64,000 nucleotides of DNA from Acidobacteriota bacterium (GTDB taxonomy: Bacteria; Acidobacteriota; Terriglobia; Terriglobales; Acidobacteriaceae), in NCBI GenBank assembly GCA_013289765.1, contig JABCZI010000009.1:181009-245008 (forward strand). Direction: 5' to 3'. Shown in pieces: positions 1 to 6,725 of this stretch. The stretch's first letter is position 1. The number at the start of each line of letters is the position of its first letter. The notes under the pieces are model-generated. The model had not been told where the DNA came from and made no database searches. It was given only the letters and a program-made list of their open reading frames with translations. Both the position numbers and the translations under genes were made by a program.

Positions 1-767
1 ATTACTTTGTTCGTCTTCCTCACGGTTTGCGCGATGGCTTCGCGGTCGAGCGGAGAGACAGTGCGCAGGTCGAGGATTTCGATATCGATCCCATCTTTTT
101 TTAGAACCTCGGAAGCCTCCAGCGCGGTGTGGACCATCGCGGCATAAGTGATGATACTGAGGTCGCGGCCTTCTCGGACGATTTTGGCTTTGCCGATCGG
201 GACAACGTAATCCTCGGCGGGGACTTCGCCTTTGATCCGGCGGTAGAGATATTTGTGCTCGAAGAAGATGCAGGGATTGTTGTCGCGGATGGCGGCCTTG
301 ATCAGGCCTTTGGCATCATACGGCGTGGCCGGGCAGATTACTTTGAGTCCGGGATTGTGGACGAACCACATCTCCGGATTCTGCGAGTGGAAGGGGCCGC
401 CGTGGACGTATCCGCCGCTGGGGCCGCGCAGGACCAGCGGGGCAGGCGCGCCCCAGAGGTAGTGAGTCTTCGCGACCATGTTGGAAATCTGGTTGAAGGC
501 GCAGCCGATGAAGTCCATGAACTGGAATTCGGCGACAGGACGCATGCCGGTGAGCGACGCTCCGAAGGCCGCGCCCACAATGGCGGATTCGGCGATGGGC
601 GTGTCGATGACGCGCTCGGGGCCGAAGCGGTCGATGAAACCGTCAGTGACTTTGAAAGCTCCGCCGTAGATGCCGATGTCTTCGCCGAGGCAGAAGACAG
701 AGGGGTCGCGGTCCATTTCTTCCCAGATTCCCTGGCGGATGGCTTCGAGGTAGGTTAGTTGGGGCAT
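1..767 (-). CDS. 2-oxoacid dehydrogenase E1 component, beta subunit (3' end beyond window)
   Basis: This is the transketolase-like beta subunit of a thiamine-diphosphate E1 enzyme (pyruvate or branched-chain 2-oxoacid dehydrogenase), which decarboxylates the oxoacid together with the alpha subunit. About 255 N-terminal residues are visible. The start is MPQLTYLEAIRQG, followed by GEDIGIYGG, the DTPIAESAIVG stretch, EFQFMDFIG, RGPSGGYVHGGPFHSQ and the PGLKVICPATPYDAKGL segment, all typical of this family. The gene runs leftward off the window edge, so the C-terminal domain is not seen. The alpha subunit lies 1.8 kb upstream on the same strand, separated by two opposite-strand genes, which is unusual. 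lipB and lpdA further upstream support a lipoate-dependent complex. The substrate cannot be decided from sequence alone. Confidence 0.93.
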   Translation of the reverse strand, partial: MPQLTYLEAIRQGIWEEMDRDPSVFCLGEDIGIYGGAFKVTDGFIDRFGPERVIDTPIAESAIVGAAFGASLTGMRPVAEFQFMDFIGCAFNQISNMVAKTHYLWGAPAPLVLRGPSGGYVHGGPFHSQNPEMWFVHNPGLKVICPATPYDAKGLIKAAIRDNNPCIFFEHKYLYRRIKGEVPAEDYVVPIGKAKIVREGRDLSIITYAAMVHTALEASEVLKKDGIDIEILDLRTVSPLDREAIAQTVRKTNKV

Positions 768-889
768 GGATCGAGTGCTCGGATCGTTGATGTGAAGCTG
801 AAACAGTATTAAAATCTTATCAGAGCATTGTGGTGTTTGTAGAGTTTCCCATTACGGTTGCAAAAGTTGGCACGGGCCTTTTTTCCACA

Positions 890-918
890 TTGACTTCCAT
901 CCCTAGTGCCCTTAGAGT
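890..918 (+). promoter_or_regulatory. sigma70-type promoter for the small protein-dgt unit
   Basis: TTGACT at 890-895 and TAGAGT at 913-918 are separated by exactly 17 bases, with about 57 bases to the ATG at 976. This gives the rightward two-gene unit its own promoter, as expected since it points against the surrounding operon. The match is four to five of six bases per box, so this is a prediction. Confidence 0.5.
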
Positions 919-975
919 GCATCGTACTTGCTACCTGCGCGTTCCCCCGCGCACTGTCTGAAGGCGGTCTAATTT

Positions 976-1200
976 ATGAATGCTGCGATTCTGCAAAAAG
1001 AAAGCGAAATCGAGAGGGCAGTGATGGACATCGCTCAGCCGGGCGAAGACTATAAGCCCTTAGAGCTAGTCGATCGCGTCGCGGCAAATCGGGGGAATGA
1101 CGATTGGAATCGGGACTTGGTTCTAGAAGCGATTTGGCGCCTCATTTCTGAGGGGAAGCTGCTCTTATCCCAGCAGCGCACACTACGTCGCAAGTCCTGA
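976..1200 (+). CDS. small winged-helix-like protein upstream of dgt
   Basis: The 74-residue protein begins MNAAILQKESEIERAVMDIA and continues with a segment PLELVDRVAANRG then LVLEAIWRLISEGKLLLS. The pattern of a helix, a second helix that reads like a recognition-type helix (AIWRLISEGKL) and a short basic tail (RTLRRKS) resembles a minimal winged helix-turn-helix. No defined family was recognised. It stops 37 bases before the dGTPase start and shares its strand and probable promoter, so the two are likely co-transcribed. It may regulate the dGTPase or bind it, but this is inference only. Confidence 0.6.
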   Translation: MNAAILQKESEIERAVMDIAQPGEDYKPLELVDRVAANRGNDDWNRDLVLEAIWRLISEGKLLLSQQRTLRRKS

Positions 1201-1237
1201 ACGACATTCCCTTCCGTCTGACACGGAAGGATGATGC

Positions 1238-2554
1238 TTGGCTCGATCCAAAAGGACAAAGAAAAAATCCGACCTTCGTTACGAGCGCTTCCACCCGGAT
1301 AGCCCACCAGACAACCGTAATAATGGTCAGCGTGATAGAGACAGGATTCTCTATACCTCTGCCTTCCGTCGCCTCGCTGGTGTGACACAGGTCATCTCCG
1401 CGCACGAAGGGCACGTGTTCCACAACCGCCTTACACACTCCTTGGAAGTTGCTCAGCTTGCTCGCCGCGCGGCGGAAAAACTCGCTCGGGAACAGCCGAA
1501 GGTTGCACGGTCGCTCGGCGGTATTGATCCGGACATTGCCGAAGCTGCCGCGCTTGCCCACGATCTTGGCCACCCTCCTTTTGGACACCTTGCGGAAGAG
1601 GAACTTGATCGACTCTTAGTTCAAGACGACATCAAAGATGGATTCAACGGGAACGCACAGTCTTTCCGGATCATTACGCGCCTCGCCTTGCGACGCTCAA
1701 ATCCTCCCGGTCTAAACCTTACAAGAGCAACGTTGAACGGCGTTCTTAAATATCCTTGGCTACGATGTGCGGGCGGGGAGCGATCAGAGAAGTGGGGCTC
1801 GTATGAGTCGGACCGTGATGTCTTCAATTGGGCCCGCCAAGGGCATCAGGACAACGTGAGGTCTGTCGAAGCAGAGATAATGGATTGGGCCGACGACGTA
1901 ACCTATGCAGTGCACGACGTAGAGGATTTTTACCGAGCTGGGCGAATTCCGCTAGACCGGTTAAAGAACGACACGCAGGAGCGGGAGCGATTCTTGACGT
2001 TCTCTCGCTTAAGATACAAGGACCGCGAGCTAAAGTGGGAATTGGTAAGGGACGGGTTTGCAGAGCTTCTCACGTACATTCCTCTTGCTGAGCCATTTTC
2101 GAGTAACCGAAACGTGCGCGCCGCTCTGCGACACGTGACCGGGGTCTTGATCGCCAGGTATATCAATGCAATAAAGCTGAGACAGGCTACGAGCATGAAC
2201 GCGTGCCCGCTTAGGTTCGATCCTGTCCTAAGAGCGGAGGTTTGGATGTGGAAGCAGCTGACATGGTATTACGTCATTAGCAAACCCAGCCTTGCAACTC
2301 ACCAACACGGACTGCGACGAGTCATACGTTGCCTATATGAGACTTTTCGCGACGCTGCGATCGCAAAAGACTTTAGCATTTTCCCGGCTGGATTCCGTGA
2401 GGAACTCGATCAGGTGGACGGCGACTGGGACCAAACTTGCCGTCGCATTGTCGTGGACCTCATCGCGGGTATGGCTGAACGCGAGGCCATAGTCATGCAC
2501 AATCGCCTCATGGGTACGGCTCCTGGTTCCGCTTTGGATCATGTGGGATATTGA
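1238..2554 (+). CDS. dgt: deoxyguanosinetriphosphate triphosphohydrolase-like protein (HD domain)
   Basis: Enzymes of this family hydrolyse dGTP (or other dNTPs) to the nucleoside and tripolyphosphate. The 438-residue protein shows the N-terminal RDRDRILYTSAFRRLAG block, the HD-domain residues H67 (RLTHSLEVAQ), H108-D109 (AALAHDLGHPPFGH) and a later DWADDVTY aspartate near residue 219, matching the metal site of dGTPases. The start is TTG at 1238, preceded seven bases upstream by GGAAGG; the nearby ATG codons at 1231 and 1234 are in another frame. The gene ends only 15 bases from the stop of E1 alpha on the other strand. It sits between E1 alpha and E1 beta, so it was probably inserted. Some dGTPases are known anti-phage factors; whether this one is housekeeping or defensive is not decided. 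Confidence 0.9.
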   Translation: MARSKRTKKKSDLRYERFHPDSPPDNRNNGQRDRDRILYTSAFRRLAGVTQVISAHEGHVFHNRLTHSLEVAQLARRAAEKLAREQPKVARSLGGIDPDIAEAAALAHDLGHPPFGHLAEEELDRLLVQDDIKDGFNGNAQSFRIITRLALRRSNPPGLNLTRATLNGVLKYPWLRCAGGERSEKWGSYESDRDVFNWARQGHQDNVRSVEAEIMDWADDVTYAVHDVEDFYRAGRIPLDRLKNDTQERERFLTFSRLRYKDRELKWELVRDGFAELLTYIPLAEPFSSNRNVRAALRHVTGVLIARYINAIKLRQATSMNACPLRFDPVLRAEVWMWKQLTWYYVISKPSLATHQHGLRRVIRCLYETFRDAAIAKDFSIFPAGFREELDQVDGDWDQTCRRIVVDLIAGMAEREAIVMHNRLMGTAPGSALDHVGY

Positions 2555-2569
2555 CTTCTGCTCCGGTAT

Positions 2570-3934
2570 CTACTTCAAATGCACTGCTGCTTCGGTTTCT
2601 TTGAATCGGCTCGTCCCCTTCTTCACTTTCGGCATCCCATACTTCGGTTTGATTTCGTGGCACCCCTCTTCGCAGAACACCCCGCCCGCGGCTGATTCGG
2701 GTGTCGGCATCGGCGAGTTCACGGCGATCTCGCGCTCGGCCTCGATCACGCGCTCGACTTCTGAGATCAATTCCGCATTTTCTTTCGCCGTCAGCCACTT
2801 TTTTTCTTTCACCAGATAATTCTCGAGGCGGGCGATTGGGTCGCGCTTTTTCCAGAAGTCGAACATGGGCTTGGGCACATACGCGGCGGCATCGTGGATG
2901 GCGTGGCCCTTCATGCGCATCATTTTGGCTTCGATCAGGGTGGGGCCCTCGCCGCGGTGGGCGCGTTCGACGGCGTCGCGGGCGGCGTCGTAGACCTGGC
3001 AGGCGTCGGTACCGTCGACGATTACGCCGGGGATGCCGTATCCGATGGCGCGCTCGGCTAGGTCTTTGCAGCGGTACTGCATTTCAGACGGCGTGGAGTA
3101 GGCCCAGAGATTCGATTCGACGAAGAGCACGAGGCCGAGGTTCTGCACCGCGGCGAAGTTGATGCCTTCGTAGGTAACGCCGGTGGATTGGCCTCCGTCA
3201 CCGATGTAGGTCATGACGGCGACGTTGCGGCCCTGAAGGCGCGCGCCCAGCGCGACGCCGGAGAGCACCGGAATTAAATCGCCGAGCATGGAGATGGGCG
3301 AAACCATGTTGCGCTTCTCGATGTCGCCGAAGTGCGAGGTCCCGTCGCGGCCGCGCGTGGGCGAATCAGCCTTGGCCATGTATTGCATCATGGTGTCGCT
3401 GGCGCGGAAGCCGCGGACCAGAAGCGATCCCTGGTTGCGGATCATGGGCGCGAACCAGTCGTCTTTATCGAGCGCGTAGGCGGAGGCGCAGGAGCAGGCT
3501 TCCTGGCCGAGTCCGAAATAAACTCCGCCGACCACCTTGCCCTGCTTGTAAAGATTTTCGAGCGCGACCTCCATTTTTCGGTTGAGCAGCATGTAGCGGT
3601 AGATCTCGATGCACTGCTTCTTGTCAAGATATTTTGAGTCCCGAATGGGCGGGACTGGAGCGTTCAGGTTGCCGGTGACTTCGTAGCGGACGTGCTCGGT
3701 ACCATCTTTGTCTTTCTCGATTCGCTGGCTTACGGAGAGCTCGGGATGCTCCAGGCGGGTGTCGGGGATGGAGTAGGTACGGAGGCTAGCATCCGCGGTC
3801 TTCGATGGGGACCTGGGTGCCCCATTTCTCGCGCCTTTTGCGAGAAGTGGGGATTTCGACTGCGACGTCCAGTTGCGCGGACGCTTTCCGTTAGAGCTTA
3901 TTTTGGACTTGGACTTCTTTTTCTTGATAGTCAT
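2570..3934 (-). CDS. 2-oxoacid dehydrogenase E1 component, alpha subunit
   Basis: This is the ThDP-binding alpha subunit of a pyruvate or branched-chain 2-oxoacid dehydrogenase. Of 454 residues, about 100 at the N-terminus form a Lys/Ser-rich, probably disordered tail; the catalytic part starts near residue 105. The ThDP motif is visible as GDG at 245-247 with the paired Asn at 275 (FVESNLWAYS). RNQGSLLVRG, GRDGTSHFG and MKGHAIHD are further family signatures. Residues about 28-39 are encoded by a palindromic repeat at 3820-3852, so part of the tail seems to be repeat-derived. The gene follows lipB with a gap of 128 bases and probably belonged to an operon with E1 beta before the dgt unit separated them. 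The substrate (pyruvate versus branched-chain oxoacid) is not resolved. Confidence 0.93.
   Translation of the reverse strand: MTIKKKKSKSKISSNGKRPRNWTSQSKSPLLAKGARNGAPRSPSKTADASLRTYSIPDTRLEHPELSVSQRIEKDKDGTEHVRYEVTGNLNAPVPPIRDSKYLDKKQCIEIYRYMLLNRKMEVALENLYKQGKVVGGVYFGLGQEACSCASAYALDKDDWFAPMIRNQGSLLVRGFRASDTMMQYMAKADSPTRGRDGTSHFGDIEKRNMVSPISMLGDLIPVLSGVALGARLQGRNVAVMTYIGDGGQSTGVTYEGINFAAVQNLGLVLFVESNLWAYSTPSEMQYRCKDLAERAIGYGIPGVIVDGTDACQVYDAARDAVERAHRGEGPTLIEAKMMRMKGHAIHDAAAYVPKPMFDFWKKRDPIARLENYLVKEKKWLTAKENAELISEVERVIEAEREIAVNSPMPTPESAAGGVFCEEGCHEIKPKYGMPKVKKGTSRFKETEAAVHLK
3820..3852. repeat. palindromic repeat inside the E1 alpha coding sequence
   Basis: CCCCATTTCTCGC at 3820-3832 and GCGAGAAGTGGGG at 3840-3852 are reverse complements at 12 of 13 positions around a 7-base loop. 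The element encodes residues about 28-39 of the E1 alpha tail without breaking the frame. From memory, similar CGAGAAATGGGG hairpins are common dispersed repeats in acidobacterial genomes; no second full copy is in this window. Confidence 0.7.
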
Positions 3935-4062
3935 GTCAAACCGCGGGTCACACCAGAATTGATGGTATCGCGAGCAAGGATAGTTGGGCTAGAGGCACAA
4001 ACCGGGGCTGGCGAGGCGTGGAACCGCGTGCAGGTATTGCGGCTCGAAAGCAAGATGGCGGC

Positions 4063-4986
4063 CTAAGCCCAACTTCCATCCTCGTCTTTATGAAGTTGCC
4101 GGAACTCGCGGGGCACCAGCATCGGAACCCCGACCGTTCGTCCCATCAGCGCGTCGAGAGTATCCACCCAAAGCATCTGGCTGGAAAAGACTGTGCCGAA
4201 GTTGCGAGAGATCGATTCGGCGACTGCGTTCAGGTCGAGCGGCTTGCCGAGTTCTTGCCGCATCGACGTTACCGGCTTCGAAGTAATTCCGCACGGGATG
4301 ATCAAGTTGAAGAAGCTGAGATCGGTGTTTACGTTGAGGGCGAAGCCGTGCGAGGTGACGAAGCGGGAAATGTGGATGCCGATGGCGGCGAGTTTAGCGT
4401 CCGAGGGACGAAGCTCAGCGGCTGAAGCCGATTCTTTGTCCAGACCTTTTTCGGCACGACTGAAGTCGTGCCCTTCCCGGTCTCTTGCGGGCTGGCTCGC
4501 TTCGCTTCGCTGGACAGCCGAGGCGGCTGTCCCCACATGGGCACTCGTAGCCTCGGCATCCGTCCAGACACCGGTTAGGCCGGGCACTCGCTTTGTCGGG
4601 ATGGTGAAATCGGCGCAGGTGCGGATCAGGACTTCTTCGAGGCGGCGGACGAATTCGATTACACCGAGCGTCTTGCGTTTGCCGTCGGGCGTAGCGAATC
4701 CGCGCAGATCGAAGATTGGATATACGACGATTTGGCCGGGGCCGTGGAAGGTGACGTCGCCGCCGCGGTCGCATTCGAAAAGCTCGACGCCGCGTTGGGC
4801 GAGCAATTCGGGCGATGCGATCACGTTTGCAGCTTTCGCGTTACGGCCCAGAGTGATGACGGGAGAGTGTTCGAGTAACAGAAGAACATCGCCGATCTTT
4901 TCTTCTTTGCGCAGGTCGACGAGTTGCTGCTGCAGGCGCAGGCCGGTGGCGTAGTCCACGGTGCCGAGTTGGATAAGAGAAATCAA
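4063..4986 (-). CDS. lipB: octanoyl-[acyl-carrier-protein]:protein N-octanoyltransferase with a repeat-derived insert
   Basis: LipB moves the octanoyl chain from ACP to lipoyl domains of 2-oxoacid dehydrogenases, the first step of endogenous lipoate synthesis in the cytoplasm. The family motifs are clear: LLLEHSPVITLGR, GGDVTFHGPGQIVVYP, RVPGLTGVW, KLAAIGIHISRFVTSHG and NLIIPCGI. The catalytic Cys is C232 and the catalytic Lys is K198. The 307 residues exceed the usual 210-250 because residues about 147-194 are an insertion just before the catalytic lysine, translated from palindromic repeats at 4405-4548. The frame is intact and all motifs are kept, so the enzyme may still work with an added loop. 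lpdA lies 76 bases upstream, E1 alpha downstream, which fits a lipoate-enzyme cluster. Confidence 0.93.
   Translation of the reverse strand: MISLIQLGTVDYATGLRLQQQLVDLRKEEKIGDVLLLLEHSPVITLGRNAKAANVIASPELLAQRGVELFECDRGGDVTFHGPGQIVVYPIFDLRGFATPDGKRKTLGVIEFVRRLEEVLIRTCADFTIPTKRVPGLTGVWTDAEATSAHVGTAASAVQRSEASQPARDREGHDFSRAEKGLDKESASAAELRPSDAKLAAIGIHISRFVTSHGFALNVNTDLSFFNLIIPCGITSKPVTSMRQELGKPLDLNAVAESISRNFGTVFSSQMLWVDTLDALMGRTVGVPMLVPREFRQLHKDEDGSWA
4405..4548. repeat. composite palindromic repeat inserted in frame in lipB
   Basis: Three palindromes lie in 144 bases (48 codons): CGGCT-GA-AGCCG at 4419-4430, GGCACGACT-GA-AGTCGTGCC at 4453-4472 and GGACAGCCGAGGCGGCTGTCC at 4512-4532. The third has four relatives at 12536, 16531, 17301 and 24171. 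The length is a multiple of three and no stop arises in the lipB frame. The bounds are taken from where the LipB family sequence stops and resumes, so they may be off by a few codons. Confidence 0.8.
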
Positions 4987-4997
4987 AGTCTAAGTTC

Positions 4998-5060
4998 GCC
5001 ACGGATTTTCACGGATTCACACGGATCAAACCAAAGCGCTTATCCGTGTAAATCCGTGGC
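4998..5060. repeat. large inverted repeat between lpdA and lipB
   Basis: GCCACGGATTTTCACGGAT (4998-5016) pairs with ATCCGTGTAAATCCGTGGC (5042-5060) at 18 of 19 positions, enclosing 25 bases. It fills nearly all of the 76-base gap between the lpdA stop and the lipB start. There is no T-tract, so it is more likely a dispersed repeat or an RNA-processing hairpin than a classical terminator. Confidence 0.75.
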
Positions 5061-5062
5061 CA

Positions 5063-6478
5063 TTATGCATTAATCGCGATCCCGTACACGCTGTTCGACG
5101 CATCCAGCATGGCTTCGGCCAGAGTCGGATGGGCGTGAATCGTCCACATCAAGTCTTCGACGGTGGCTTCGAGTTCCATGGCGGTGACGGCTTCGGCGAT
5201 CAACTCCGTCGCCTGCGGGCCGATGATGTGTACGCCGAGAATCTCGCCGTAATCCGCATCCGAAACGATCTTGATGAAGCCTTCGTGCTGGCCGACGATA
5301 GACGCACGCGAATTCGCTGTGAATGGAAATTTGCCGATTTTAACGTTGTATCCTGCCTCGCGTGCTCGAGTTTCGGTAAGCCCGACGCTGCCAATTTCGG
5401 GATGGCAGTAAGTAGCGCCCGGGATGTGTTCGGGGTTGATCGGCTTGCCCGGCTTACCTGCAATTTTTGCCACAGCGACAATCGCTTCCATAGCCCCGAC
5501 GTGCGCCAGTTGCGGCGTCCCCAGCACAATGTCGCCGACGGCGTAGATGCCGGGCTCGGCGGTCTGCATCCAGGAATCGGTCTTGATGAATTCACGGTCC
5601 GGTTTAATTTTGGTGCGCTCGAGGCCGATATTTTGTGTGCGCGGTTTGCGCCCCACGGCAATCAGGATTTTTTCGGCGTCGATCTTCTGCTGTTTTCCGT
5701 CAACCGTAATGGTGACGGCGACGCCAGTCTTTGTCTTCTCAACCTTGTCAACCTTCGCGCTGGTGTGAAAGTTAATACCGCGCTTGCGGAAGACGCGCGC
5801 CAATTCCTTCGAGACCTCTTCGTCTTCAACCGGAACGAGCCGGGGGAGCATTTCAACAATGGTCACTTCGCAATCGAACGAGCGATAGATCGACGCGAAC
5901 TCCACTCCGACCGCTCCTGCGCCGACAATGACGAGCGACTTCGGAATGTCCTTCAGGCTGAGGATTTCAATATTGGTCAGCACGCGATCACCGGCTTCCA
6001 GACCCGGAATCATTCGAGCTTCCGACCCCGTGGCGAGAATCACGTTCTTCGCTTTCAGGTGCGTGGCTTTGTTGTCGTTTATCACTTCGACGGTGAATAC
6101 GCCCTTTTGCGCCGAGCCTGTCAGCTTGCCGTATCCTTTTATGGTCTCGACCTTGTTCTTCTTCATTAAAAATTCGAGGCCTTTGGCGTGCTTGGCGACA
6201 ATTTTCGACTTGCGATCCTGGACGGCGGCCCAGTTCAGCTTGCGCGCGTCGACGCCTTCGATACCAAATTCTTTCGCGTCTTTCAGGTGGTCCCAGAGTT
6301 CGGCGTTGAACAGCAGCGCCTTGGTCGGGATGCAGCCCACGTGGAGGCAGGTGCCACCCAGAAAGCCGTCCTTTTCGATGAGTGCAGTTTTCAGGCCCCA
6401 TTGGCCTGCGCGGATGGCGGCGGTGTATCCAGCGGGTCCGCTGCCGATGATTGCGATGTCGTAAATAGTTTCGGGCAA
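5063..6478 (-). CDS. lpdA: dihydrolipoyl dehydrogenase (E3)
   Basis: This FAD enzyme reoxidises dihydrolipoyl groups of 2-oxoacid dehydrogenase complexes with NAD+. The 471 residues are normal length. Visible features are the N-terminal FAD fold (IGSGPAGYTAAIRAGQ), the redox-active pair C44 and C49 in GGTCLHVGCIPTK, the NAD fold VIVGAGAVGVEFASIY, the second FAD motif YAVGDI, and the C-terminal dimer-interface motif with H450 and E455 (HPTLAE). The order lpdA-lipB-E1 alpha on one strand supports service to the E1 encoded nearby. rpsA lies upstream on the same strand across a 247-base gap. Confidence 0.97.
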   Translation of the reverse strand: MPETIYDIAIIGSGPAGYTAAIRAGQWGLKTALIEKDGFLGGTCLHVGCIPTKALLFNAELWDHLKDAKEFGIEGVDARKLNWAAVQDRKSKIVAKHAKGLEFLMKKNKVETIKGYGKLTGSAQKGVFTVEVINDNKATHLKAKNVILATGSEARMIPGLEAGDRVLTNIEILSLKDIPKSLVIVGAGAVGVEFASIYRSFDCEVTIVEMLPRLVPVEDEEVSKELARVFRKRGINFHTSAKVDKVEKTKTGVAVTITVDGKQQKIDAEKILIAVGRKPRTQNIGLERTKIKPDREFIKTDSWMQTAEPGIYAVGDIVLGTPQLAHVGAMEAIVAVAKIAGKPGKPINPEHIPGATYCHPEIGSVGLTETRAREAGYNVKIGKFPFTANSRASIVGQHEGFIKIVSDADYGEILGVHIIGPQATELIAEAVTAMELEATVEDLMWTIHAHPTLAEAMLDASNSVYGIAINA

Positions 6479-6638
6479 AGGAATGGTCCTCAGTAAGAAC
6501 AGATGATTAAAGGCAAACGAATGATTCTAACAGGGTGGGGCGAGACGCCAAATCAGGGAAGGTGAAAACCGTGAGAATGCGGCGGAGATAGGAACTCCCT
6601 AGCGGGCTTGCGCGCTCAGGGCCGTCTTTCGGCTTCGC

Positions 6639-6664
6639 AGCAGCTTCGCTATCGCGAAGCTGCT
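6639..6664. repeat. perfect hairpin downstream of rpsA
   Basis: AGCAGCTTCGC (6639-6649), loop TATC, GCGAAGCTGCT (6654-6664): an 11-base perfect stem with a tetraloop, 62 bases past the rpsA stop. No T-run follows on the minus strand. It may slow or stabilise the rpsA transcript end, or be a dispersed repeat. Confidence 0.65.
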
Positions 6665-6725
6665 ACTCACTCAGGATGACAGAGTGGCGGGATGATGGTG
6701 ATGGGTGATTGGGCGAGATCGGGTA

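Noticed and set aside
5129..6169. Long open frame opposite lpdA
   Set aside because: It is the antisense shadow of a clear enzyme gene in G+C-rich DNA; no motif or ribosome-binding site.
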